This document shows, in pieces, positions 44,031 to 52,400 of a stretch of 64,000 nucleotides of DNA. A model generated the notes under the pieces. That model saw nothing but the letters and a program-made list of their open reading frames with translations. It made no database searches and was not told the origin of the DNA. Position numbers and translations under genes: made by a program. Position 1 is the stretch's first letter; every line of letters begins with the position of its first letter. Source of the DNA: Bacteroidales bacterium (GTDB lineage: Bacteria; Bacteroidota; Bacteroidia; Bacteroidales; WCHB1-69); the NCBI GenBank assembly GCA_017649855.1, contig JAGCGA010000004.1:1-64000 (forward strand). Direction: 5' to 3'.

Positions 44031-44480
44031 CTACTCTCTGCGCAAAGTGATCGTATAGCCATAATCGCCGGAGCCTTCCGGCGATTTTTTTGTGTCCTTG
44101 GGCTTGGAAGAGGGCTGAAGGGTGTAGGAGATGGTACTCCGGACCGGCGTGGGAGCCAAGTGGAAGTTAATGTTCAGCTTGGTGTTGACCTTGAGGCGGA
44201 TCCCACGGTTGCGGGCTTTGTCATAGCGCAACAACCGAACCAGGCGTAACGCCTCCTCATCACAGGAGGGGCAGAGGCTCTTCACGATGGTGGGGCTCTC
44301 CACATAACCATCGTCATTCACCTGGTAGGCGACCGTCACAACCCCCTCTATCCGCTGTTCCATGGCGTCCTGCGGATATTGCAGATGCGCGGATATGAAA
44401 GCACGCAACGCCTTTGCTCCGCCCGGATAGAGCGGCTTCTCCAAAAAATGCGGCGATTTCTTCTTTTTATCTTCCTTCAT
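44031..44480 (-). CDS. TonB C-terminal-domain protein without a membrane anchor
   Basis: A 149-residue protein with a TonB C-terminal domain at about 15-110: PGGAKALRAFISAHLQYPQ, IEGVVTVAYQVNDDGYVE and SLCPSCDEEALRLVRLL. Real TonB needs an N-terminal transmembrane helix to reach ExbB/ExbD, and none is present: the N-terminus is MKEDKKKKSPH. A promoter at 44531 fixes the transcript start, so a missing upstream exon-like segment is unlikely. No signal peptide is visible. Function uncertain. Confidence 0.75.
   Translation of the reverse strand: MKEDKKKKSPHFLEKPLYPGGAKALRAFISAHLQYPQDAMEQRIEGVVTVAYQVNDDGYVESPTIVKSLCPSCDEEALRLVRLLRYDKARNRGIRLKVNTKLNINFHLAPTPVRSTISYTLQPSSKPKDTKKSPEGSGDYGYTITLRRE
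44064..44091 (+). terminator. Intrinsic terminator of the S41 peptidase operon
   Basis: An 8-bp stem (ATCGCCGG/CCGGCGAT) with loop AGCCTT and a run of seven T reads on the plus strand. It lies inside the 3' coding end of the convergent TonB_C gene. Confidence 0.8.
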
Positions 44481-44530
44481 GACGCTTCATTTAAAAACTG
44501 ACGCCCATAACCATAGGCTCAAAGAAAGAG

Positions 44531-44538
44531 CAAAGATA
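44531..44538 (-). promoter_or_regulatory. -7 promoter box for the TonB_C gene
   Basis: The minus strand reads TATCTTTG followed by CTC, about 50 bases before the ATG, directly after the tRNA terminator. Confidence 0.6.
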
Positions 44539-44539
44539 C

Positions 44540-44573
44540 AAAAAAAATGCAGCACCCGTTCTATGGATGCTGC
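44540..44573 (-). terminator. Intrinsic terminator of tRNA-fMet
   Basis: A 9-bp stem (GCAGCATCC/GGGTGCTGC with one mismatch) is followed on the minus strand by an A and a run of T. Confidence 0.8.
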
Positions 44574-44579
44574 TTGGCT

Positions 44580-44654
<75 letters not shown>

Positions 44655-44666
44655 ATATTGAGAGCG

Positions 44667-44674
44667 CAAAAATA
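44667..44674 (-). promoter_or_regulatory. -7 promoter box for tRNA-fMet
   Basis: The minus strand reads TATTTTTG followed by CGCTC, 13 bases before the tRNA 5' end. Confidence 0.65.
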
Positions 44675-44747
44675 CATTTTTTTTGAATAAAAAACCCATT
44701 TTCTGCATTTTTTATCCAAATACCTGTATATCAGACAAAAGCTACAA

Positions 44748-45827
44748 TTACTCGGTCGGGAACAAGGGGCTGTTGCGGTAGTATCCGAAGTTCAAAGCGC
44801 GCGTGGTGGGGCTTAAGACCAGCGTATCCTCACTATGATCTTGGCTGTTATTGATCATCAGATCCACATACGTCGAGGTGCGCGAGGCCAACAGGCCATA
44901 GGCATTCTCATCGCTGGAAATGAAGTTGGTGTACTCAAGACGGTTGTCCACAATACTACTGCTGGGCGTGGAGACTTGCTGATAGTAGAGATAGTCCTGG
45001 GAGGCGGCCCACACGCTGAGACGGATACAACGATAGGGATTTCCGTCGATGGCGTCAATATAGCGGGTGACATTAGGCTTCACGGGGATATATTGCGCTA
45101 TATAGCGGAAGATGTCGTGGGGTGTGAAGGAGGAATAGGAGACGATGCCGGCCGCGGAGGGAGTCCGGATGAGGTCGGAGTTGAGACGGCGGGTGAACGA
45201 CTTGTGTTCGATAACACCGGTCGTAGTGTCCACTTCGATATAGGCGAAGGTGAGCAGCAGGTCGTAGCAGGCCGCATGGTCAGACTGGTAGAACTGGATG
45301 GCATAAGGCTGCTGCAGATTCATATTCCAGGAGCTGGTGGGACGACGAATGCTAAAATGGTTGACGACAGGGGTCTCGGCATAGGACTCCTCTCCGCTGT
45401 CGTTATGGTGGATCACCAGACGGTAAATACAGTCTTCGTTCAGTTTCCAGTCGGAATAGTAGAGTAACTGTTTCGGGCTGGCAAAAATGCCGTTTTCCTT
45501 GGGCACGATTGTCGTGGTATCCAGCACCTGGGAGCGAAGGAGCGTATGGGCGGAGTTGTATTCCTCCAGGCGCACCTCAATGGAGTCGATCGGATAATAG
45601 ATGTTGTTCCAGTCGCTCGCCTGCACGTAGGCGTTCTCGTCGGTCAGAAAGCCCTTGTAGATCTTGAAATAGTGCAAGGAGTCGTTGACATCGAGGATGG
45701 CATACGTGAAGGAGATATCTTTATAGTCGGCGCTCAGGTCGATCTGACGGTTGCAGGCGCTTCCGAGCAGCAGAAGCGGCAGCATGAGGGTGATAAAACG
45801 TTTCAAGCGGTTCATGTCCGTTTTCAT
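44748..45827 (-). CDS. Envelope lipoprotein of unknown function (DUF4249-like?)
   Basis: A 359-residue protein with a signal ending LLGSAC, a loose lipobox with Cys near residue 25. The mature part is beta-rich and has a pattern (YAILDVNDSLHYFKIYKGFLTDENAY ... IDSIEVRLEEYNSA) reminiscent of DUF4249-type lipoproteins, which usually accompany outer-membrane proteins. The assignment is weak. It starts 2 bases after the stop of a beta-barrel gene, so the two are probably one unit. Confidence 0.65.
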   Translation of the reverse strand: MKTDMNRLKRFITLMLPLLLLGSACNRQIDLSADYKDISFTYAILDVNDSLHYFKIYKGFLTDENAYVQASDWNNIYYPIDSIEVRLEEYNSAHTLLRSQVLDTTTIVPKENGIFASPKQLLYYSDWKLNEDCIYRLVIHHNDSGEESYAETPVVNHFSIRRPTSSWNMNLQQPYAIQFYQSDHAACYDLLLTFAYIEVDTTTGVIEHKSFTRRLNSDLIRTPSAAGIVSYSSFTPHDIFRYIAQYIPVKPNVTRYIDAIDGNPYRCIRLSVWAASQDYLYYQQVSTPSSSIVDNRLEYTNFISSDENAYGLLASRTSTYVDLMINNSQDHSEDTLVLSPTTRALNFGYYRNSPLFPTE

Positions 45828-45829
45828 TA

Positions 45830-46636
45830 TTAATATTCAGGTATTGACTTAATCCATTTGGTGCCTTTCCGCTCACCGCGTTTGTTGAGCCGGGTGTTGA
45901 GTTCGTATTTCTCATTGAAGTAATAGCTCAGCCGGACGGTGAAGACGTGGTTGTGCATATTGATGATCTCGTTGCGCGTCAAGTTGAAGGTACCGTCGGA
46001 GTTGGCTCTGCCGGTCATGTAGTGCATCTTGCGGATGGGGACCATGGAATACTCCCAGCGCACATTCAGCGAGAGGTTTTTGTAGAGACGGGCTTCCACA
46101 TCAAGGATCACTGACCAGTCGCTGGTCCGGTAGGTGCCGGAGCGGAGGTTGGTGGTCCGGGTGAAGCCATTGTAGATCTCTTTGGCACGCACCAGACGGC
46201 CCCAGGCGAAGCCAGCGCCGATCTTGAAGCCCGACTGCATATCCTCATAATGTGCCAACAGCGGGATCTGCACGTAATCCAGGCTGATATGGCATTTCAT
46301 GTTGGGGTCGAAGGGGATGGTCCGGTTGACATCCAAGAACATGTCGGGATGGTAATAGATGGTGTCAAAGTAGCCGGCGAGGCAGTGCTTACGGGAGCCT
46401 TTCTGCGTGTAGAGCAGTTCAGCGCTGATGGTCCACTTGTGGTCACGGGTCAGGGGCAGGGCCACGCCCAGGCCGCCATTGGCACCGATCTTTCGGAAGC
46501 CGTGGACATCGTCGCCCTCTATCTGCGCCATGTTGACGCCGGCGGTCGCGAAGCCGATGAAACGCTGGCCATGAGACATCGTCACAGACGAAAGCAACAA
46601 CGCCAGAAACAGGATATGCAGGATATATTTTTTCAT
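45830..46636 (-). CDS. Outer-membrane beta-barrel protein (PorT-superfamily-like)
   Basis: A 268-residue protein with a signal peptide ending SHGQ (about residue 24). It has barrel strands (FIGFATAGVNMAQIEGDD, LGVALPLTRDHKWTISAELLYTQKGSR, YVQIPLLAHYE, GFKIGAGFAWGRLV, VEARLYKNLSLNVRWEYSM) similar to the generic outer_membrane_beta-barrel family. The start MKKY was chosen because the longer frame begins before the promoter at 46653. The lipoprotein gene follows at once. Confidence 0.75.
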   Translation of the reverse strand: MKKYILHILFLALLLSSVTMSHGQRFIGFATAGVNMAQIEGDDVHGFRKIGANGGLGVALPLTRDHKWTISAELLYTQKGSRKHCLAGYFDTIYYHPDMFLDVNRTIPFDPNMKCHISLDYVQIPLLAHYEDMQSGFKIGAGFAWGRLVRAKEIYNGFTRTTNLRSGTYRTSDWSVILDVEARLYKNLSLNVRWEYSMVPIRKMHYMTGRANSDGTFNLTRNEIINMHNHVFTVRLSYYFNEKYELNTRLNKRGERKGTKWIKSIPEY

Positions 46637-46652
46637 CTTAAAAAATTGTCGG

Positions 46653-46660
46653 CAAAGATA
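46653..46660 (-). promoter_or_regulatory. -7 promoter box
   Basis: The minus strand reads TATCTTTG followed by CCG, 16 bases before the ATG at 46636 and adjacent to the rpsA terminator. Confidence 0.65.
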
Positions 46661-46661
46661 C

Positions 46662-46691
46662 AAAAAAAGCGGTCAACGAGTGACCGCTTTT
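46662..46691 (-). terminator. Intrinsic terminator of rpsA
   Basis: An 11-bp stem (AAAAGCGGTCA/TGACCGCTTTT) with a 5-base loop is followed by T on the minus strand. Confidence 0.9.
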
Positions 46692-46709
46692 CAAATTATC
46701 AGGAATGGA

Positions 46710-48668
46710 TTATTTTCCTTCTTTCTCAAGGTCTTCCTTCAGGGATTGGAGCACGTCGAGGTCACCGAGAGTGGCTTTCTCAACAGCATTCTCATTAGCC
46801 TTGTTGAATTCCTTGATCTGCTTTCTCTCCTCATCGGCCTTCATTCTCTCGTCATCTTCCTTGTTGGCTTGCCAAGTTTTGGTATGGGAGAGATGAATTT
46901 TCTTGGTCTCCTTGGAGAAATCCACCACCACGAAATCGAGCACGTCGCCCTCTTTGACCTGGCTCTTGTCTTCCTTGGCGAGGTTGCGGTTGAAGGCAAA
47001 GCCTTCGATGCCGTCGGCGAGGGTTACGGTAGCGCCCTTATCGTTGATAGAGGCGATGGTGCCTTGGTGTACGGTACCCACAGCATAGGTGGACTCGTAA
47101 GCATCCCAAGGATTCTCTTCAAGTTGTTTGTGGCCTAAGCTGAGACGTCTGGCAGCGGTGTCCACCTCCAGCACCACGACTTCGATAGGTTCGCCGATCT
47201 TGGTGAACTCAGCCGGGTGTTTGATTTTCTTGGACCAGGAGAGGTCGGAGATGTGGATCAGACCGTCCACGCCCTCTTCCAGCTCAACGAAGATACCGAA
47301 AGTGGTGAAGTTGCGAACGGTAGCGGTATGTCTGGAGCCAACCGGGTATTTGGTCAGGATGTCTGCCCAAGGATCCGGGATGAGCTGTTTGATACCGAGG
47401 GACATCTTGCGCTCCTCTCTGTCGAGGGTCAGGATGACGGCTTCCACCTCGTCGCCCACCTTCAGGAAGTCCTGAGCGGTGCGCAGGTGCTGAGACCAGG
47501 ACATCTCGGAGACATGGATCAAGCCTTCCACGCCGGGGATGATCTCGATGAATGCGCCGTAGTCAGCGATGACGACCACTTTGCCCTTCACCTTGTCACC
47601 AACCTTGAGGTTAGGATCGAGGTTATCCCACGGATGCGGGGTGAGTTGTTTGAGACCCAAAGCAATACGATGCTTGTTCTCGTCGAAGTCGAGGATAACG
47701 ACATTGATTTTCTGGTCGAGTTGGACAACAGACTCGGGGTTGGTCACGCGGCCCCAGGAGAGGTCGGTGATATGGATCAAGCCGTCCACGCCGCCGAGGT
47801 CGATGAAGACACCGTAAGGAACGATGTTCTTGACCACGCCTTCGAGGATCTGGCCTTTCTCCAGCTTGCTGATGATCTCAGCCTGTTGAGCTTCGATTTC
47901 AGCCTCGATGAGAGCCTTGTGGGAAACCACCACGTTCTTGTACTCGTGGTTGATCTTGACCACCTTGAACTCCATGGTCTTGTTGACGAATGCGTCATAG
48001 TCGTGGATCGGTTTGACATCGATCTGGGAACCGGGCAAGAAGGCCTCGATACCGAAGATGTCCACGATGAGACCGCCTTTGGTCTTGCCCTTGACATAAC
48101 CGGTGATGATCTCCTGGTTGTCGTAAGCCTCGTTGACACGCTGCCAAGACTTGAGGATGAGGGCGCGCTTGTGGGAGAGCTGCAGCTGACCGTTGGAGTC
48201 TTCCTGGCTTTCCACATAGACCTCGATCTCGTCGCCGATCTTCAGATCCGGGTTGTAACGGAGCTCGGAAGCGTTGATGACGCCGTCGGACTTGAAGCCG
48301 ATGTTGACCACCACCTCGCGGGCATTGATGGCAACCACCTTACCGGTGATGACAGCATTCTCATCGACAGACTTGAAAGACTTGGTGTAGAGGTCTTCCA
48401 GTTTGGCCTTCTCATCAGCGGAATAGTGATCGTTCTTGTCATCGATATTATCCCAATCGAAGTTCTCGATAGAGGCATAGACATTCTCGATTTCTCTCAT
48501 CTTGCGGGGCTTGGGAGCGACCTCTTCAGCGGGGGTCTCTACCACGGGCTCAGCCACGGTTTCAGCAACCTGCTCTACCGTCTCTTCTGCAGCGGCAGCC
48601 ACTTGCTCTACAGTCTCTTCAGCCTTGGCTTCGATTTCTTCCGGGATGTTATTGATTTCTTCTGACAT
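46710..48668 (-). CDS. rpsA: 30S ribosomal protein S1
   Basis: A 652-residue RNA-binding protein of the small subunit that helps mRNA loading, important in this phylum where Shine-Dalgarno use is weak. An acidic Glu/Val/Ala-rich N-terminal extension covers about 1-60. It is followed by six S1 (OB-fold) repeats with hallmark segments such as GVFIDLGGVDGLIHITDLSWGR, AFIEIIPGVEGLIHVSEMSW and GIFVELEEGVDGLIHISDLSW. The start MSEEIN was preferred; an in-frame Met five codons upstream is possible. It has its own promoter and terminator and a leader of about 100 bases. Confidence 0.95.
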   Translation of the reverse strand: MSEEINNIPEEIEAKAEETVEQVAAAAEETVEQVAETVAEPVVETPAEEVAPKPRKMREIENVYASIENFDWDNIDDKNDHYSADEKAKLEDLYTKSFKSVDENAVITGKVVAINAREVVVNIGFKSDGVINASELRYNPDLKIGDEIEVYVESQEDSNGQLQLSHKRALILKSWQRVNEAYDNQEIITGYVKGKTKGGLIVDIFGIEAFLPGSQIDVKPIHDYDAFVNKTMEFKVVKINHEYKNVVVSHKALIEAEIEAQQAEIISKLEKGQILEGVVKNIVPYGVFIDLGGVDGLIHITDLSWGRVTNPESVVQLDQKINVVILDFDENKHRIALGLKQLTPHPWDNLDPNLKVGDKVKGKVVVIADYGAFIEIIPGVEGLIHVSEMSWSQHLRTAQDFLKVGDEVEAVILTLDREERKMSLGIKQLIPDPWADILTKYPVGSRHTATVRNFTTFGIFVELEEGVDGLIHISDLSWSKKIKHPAEFTKIGEPIEVVVLEVDTAARRLSLGHKQLEENPWDAYESTYAVGTVHQGTIASINDKGATVTLADGIEGFAFNRNLAKEDKSQVKEGDVLDFVVVDFSKETKKIHLSHTKTWQANKEDDERMKADEERKQIKEFNKANENAVEKATLGDLDVLQSLKEDLEKEGK

Positions 48669-48774
48669 AAAAATTTTGTTCATTTATACCCTGAACAATG
48701 GGCTTTTTAAAGATTAGACAATGAGGTTAATTACTTATAAATCAATCCAAAGAGCCTCTTTTGAATTGAGCCCG

Positions 48775-48782
48775 CAAAGATA
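48775..48782 (-). promoter_or_regulatory. -7 promoter box for rpsA
   Basis: The minus strand reads TATCTTTG followed by CGGGC. It is about 107 bases before the ATG, leaving a long leader that could host regulation, though no fold is evident. Confidence 0.65.
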
Positions 48783-48874
48783 GTATTTTTTCAGACAAAT
48801 CCTACGGTTGAAAGATGATTTTTTTCTTTTCAGCTTTATACCATCTCAGGTGGGGCCAACAACCATGGAAAATG

Positions 48875-49428
48875 GAAAATTAGGGTGAGTCGGGATTGTT
48901 CTTCATTTTCAATTTATCGTGGATTGTCCTATAGCGTGCCAGCGGCACGCCATCCCATTAGCCCCACATCAGCGTAACGCAGTGGAGCGCAGTGTGGGGT
49001 CCAGAGCGGGCCACGCGGCAGGCAGCGTGTCGGAGACACGCCACCATCACGGCACACATCGCCATCTGCCCAGGCCCAGGGATCACGCCCCGCCCTCTCC
49101 TCTTCTCCCTCTCCCTCCCCCTCCCCGACGACAAGTAGCGTGCCTCCGGCACGCGTTGGGCACACGCGCATCGCCACACCCCACACCGCTGTGCCGCAGA
49201 GTACACCTCACAGCATAGTCAGAGTATCGACACACCCTACACGGCACAGCCGCGTCCATCCCCACACCGCGCTCCTTACGACCACTGGTGCCCCACACTA
49301 CGCTCCCTGCGGTCACTAGTGAGGGGTTAATAGGATAGCGTGCCGTTGGCACGCCGGGGCTCCCGGGAGAAAAGTGCAACGAGGAGGAATTGAAAATGAA
49401 GAGCAATCCCCGAGGAGTTCTAATTTTC
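48875..49428. repeat. Noncoding element with inverted-repeat ends and internal hairpins
   Basis: About 550 bp without credible genes. The end blocks match in inverted orientation: 48892-48914 against 49388-49410 (22 of 23 bases), extended outward by GAAAATTAG at 48875-48883 and its counterpart near 49420-49428. Inner blocks also match: 48934-48965 against 49323-49354 (28 of 32) and 48979-49000 against 49289-49310. The hairpin GCGTGCC-nnn-GGCACGC occurs at 48934, 49138 and 49338, with the variant GCGTGTC-GGA-GACACGC at 49025. Two imperfect 31-bp tandem copies lie at 49260-49321. It looks like a MITE-like or foldback element; no target duplication was identified. Confidence 0.65.
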
Positions 49429-49433
49429 AATCA

Positions 49434-49464
49434 CAAAAAAAGGAGCGCGTTTGCGCTCCTTTTT
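49434..49464 (-). terminator. Intrinsic terminator of the giant surface-protein gene
   Basis: A stem AAAAGGAGCGC/GCGCTCCTTTT with loop GTTT is followed by T on the minus strand, 20 bases after the stop. The symmetric T-runs could also stop plus-strand transcripts. Confidence 0.9.
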
Positions 49465-49484
49465 AATTCATGCTAGGATCAAGC

Positions 49485-52400
49485 CTACGGCTCGGTAGTC
49501 TCAGTACCTTCCGTCTCGGGCACGCGCTCCTTGATACATCTGATGCTGTATCCGTTCGGGTTGGTGTTGAGGACATTCTTCACACGGAGACAGTTCATGG
49601 TCAACTCAACCTCGACGGCGGAAGCAACGCCGGCATCGTCGGTGGTGGTTGCCCAGTAGTAATCCATGATGGTCATGTCGCGATACAGCAGGATGTTGCC
49701 CACGTAGCGGCCACCAGGCAGACCGGTGAAGCCCGTGGTGTTGGTACCGCCACCGTCAGCCCAGAGGATGTCAGCACGGAGAGCTTCCGGACCGTAAGCG
49801 GCCAAGCCTTCGTATTTCTCCTTGGTAGGCAAGTACCAGCCGTCAGGACAGATACCTTGGATGTGGCCGTAGCCGTTGTCAGCGCCATCCTTGATGGCAG
49901 CATTCCAAGTGTAGAGGTGACCGTAAGTCTGCTCGTTGGCGGCCTCGTCATCAAAGTACGGAGTAGCATTGTAGGTCATCACATCCTCAATAGCACCGCC
50001 ACCTACCTTACTACCATAGGTCTCAGACACGAGGTTGGTCTGGGTCCAGCAGTCGCAACCGATACGGACACTTTGGTAAGTGTTGTTATCGGCATCCACA
50101 GCCACAGGGCACTCACGGAAGACAACCGTAACGGTCTGATCGCAGGTAGCCATGATGTTGTGGCAAGTGTCGGTGAGCATCCAGGTGATCACATGAACGC
50201 CCGTATCCAGCGGATTGAGCTCATCAAGGTTGTTGGTGATGGTGTACATACCTTCAGCGATATCCTCGATGGTCGGGATCTCAGGTTCGAAAACGGTATC
50301 GCATTGACCGAAGTTCAACTCGATGGTCAGATCATCAGGACACTCAAATTCAGTGTAGTCGGTCACCGTAAGCGTACCATCGACATAGGTGATGTCATAC
50401 TGGTCGGTGACATTTTCATTGTTGTCATCGGTCTTGATGATAAGGGCGTTGGAAATGGTGTGATCAGCGGTACCCACGCAGAACTGGCTGCCGCTTTGAG
50501 CGATAGAAGCGATTTCATCGTTCTCGGCGAGACCAGATCCAGAGATGGTGTAAATAGTATCCGTCAACGCAACACCGTCATACATCTTGGTGGAGTCATG
50601 GGCGGTGATGGTGATCGGACGCAGCGTGATGTCGAGCGCGATGTCGTAGGTCACGTCATAGTTCTCAAGGCCATAGGTGGAAGCGAAGGCAGGATCGACA
50701 AGCACGTCGCCGTCCTCGATCGCTGCGAAGGAGAGGCCGGAAGCCGGTGTGTAGGTGTAGTGACCCACCTTATAGCTTGCAGCGTTATTATAGTAGGTAG
50801 TAGCTGTACCAGCGGTCAGGGCGTCGCCATCAACCAAGCCGTCAACGGTGACACAATCCTCGTTGTCATAGGTCACGACGAACGGGGTGCCGTCATACAT
50901 CTTCTCACAGGAAATCTCAATGGTGAGAGGTTTCGGATTAACCACAATTCTGATGGTGTCACGCAGCGTGTCGCAGTACGGAGCCATGTTACCGCCAGCC
51001 TCAACGGCGAACTCATAGGTTCCAGCAGGAGGCATGGTGGCGGAGATAATCTGGTTCTCTGCGTCATAGGTAAAGCCAGTAGGCATCGTAGAAGGCGTGA
51101 TAGCAAGATTAGAATGGGTGTTCGTGATCTCAACGTCAGCAATAGACTCACCGAAGGTGATTGTTTGGGTCTTGTTGGTAATGTCGAGCGTCGGCAGCGG
51201 GATCACCACAACCTCCGTGCTCGTAGCAGCCGTACAGATACCATCGGTGTAAGAAAGCTTCAGGGTGTAGGAGGTGGAATCCGTCACCTGAGGAATATCA
51301 ATCACGTGGGACAGATTGGTCGTACCGACAGTGACAGTCTCAGCCGTAACCTCACCCTGCCATGTCCAGTTCACGCTGTAGTCTTGCGTAGCGTAGGAAT
51401 TCGCAACCGTGGCGGTGGCCACGACAGTGTCCTTATCGGCGCAAACAGGGCTCGTGGCATTCAGAGAAAGCACAACCTCCGGCAGGATCTGGGCGGTCAC
51501 CGTAACGCTAACGGTAACATCAGGCAACACACAGTCGCCCAAAATCGGGGTAACCGTATAAGTAGCCGTGGCGGGAGTAGTACCGCTGTTCACCAGTCTA
51601 CCCTTGATGGAGCCTTGCGGCGTGGTAGCCCAAGAAGTTTGGTAGAGCGAGTCAACCAAAGTGGTGGCGCTGCAGACAGGAGCATTCCAAACATACATGA
51701 CCGTATCGGGAGCACCCACCGGAATGGTATCGAAGGAATATTTATTACAAGCGATAAGAGACAGCGGGTCGAAGGAAATTTCAGTCTGGTCGAAGTGCAG
51801 CACAACGGTGGAATCGACATAACACTTGTTGCCGTCAATCACCTTAACGGTATAGGTGCCAGCTGTAAGATCCTCGTGCGTGAAAGTAAGAGCATTGGTC
51901 TGGGCTTTCGGCTGGTTGTTGAGATAATAGTTGTAGTAAGGAGTCGTCTCGGAAGTCGTGACTGCAATCTTACCCTTAGCCGTACAGGTCTGATCTGTCA
52001 GGACAAGCGTCAAGGCCGGGTTTGGGTTGATGGTAACAGAAGCCGTGGTCTGGTTGACACAACCAGTCGTCAGGTCGGTCACCACAACAGTATAGTCGCC
52101 TTCCACATCGGTAGAATAAGTAGCTGAGGTGGCTCCTGGAATATTACCATTGGCGTTCTTCCACTGGTAGGAAACGTTGGTGGCCACAGCCTCCAGCGTA
52201 GCGCTGAAGCCCTCACAAGCCGCAGTGTCGGAAACGGTGACCGTAGGAAGCGGGTTCACCGTCACCGTCATCGTCACAACGGAGTCGCAGTCGTTGACCG
52301 TCTTCAGCGTTTCGGTCTCGGTGAACGTGCCAGCCTCGGAACCGAAGGTGTGTCCCTGCCATGTGTAGGTATCGCCCTGGCACATCGTGTGGCTGTCGGC

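Noticed and set aside
48669..48683. rpsA start five codons upstream (MNKIF)
   Set aside because: Possible, but MSEEIN gives the typical acidic N-terminus; the choice cannot be settled by sequence alone.
48919..49430. Open frames in the 48.9-49.4 kb element
   Set aside because: They cover inverted repeats and hairpins; the peptides are Pro/Arg/His-rich with no family resemblance.
49470..52127. Long open frame on the plus strand opposite the giant gene
   Set aside because: It is an antisense shadow produced by the repetitive, GC-biased coding DNA. It lacks a promoter, a recognisable domain and a plausible start, and the minus-strand gene has clear domains over the same bases.
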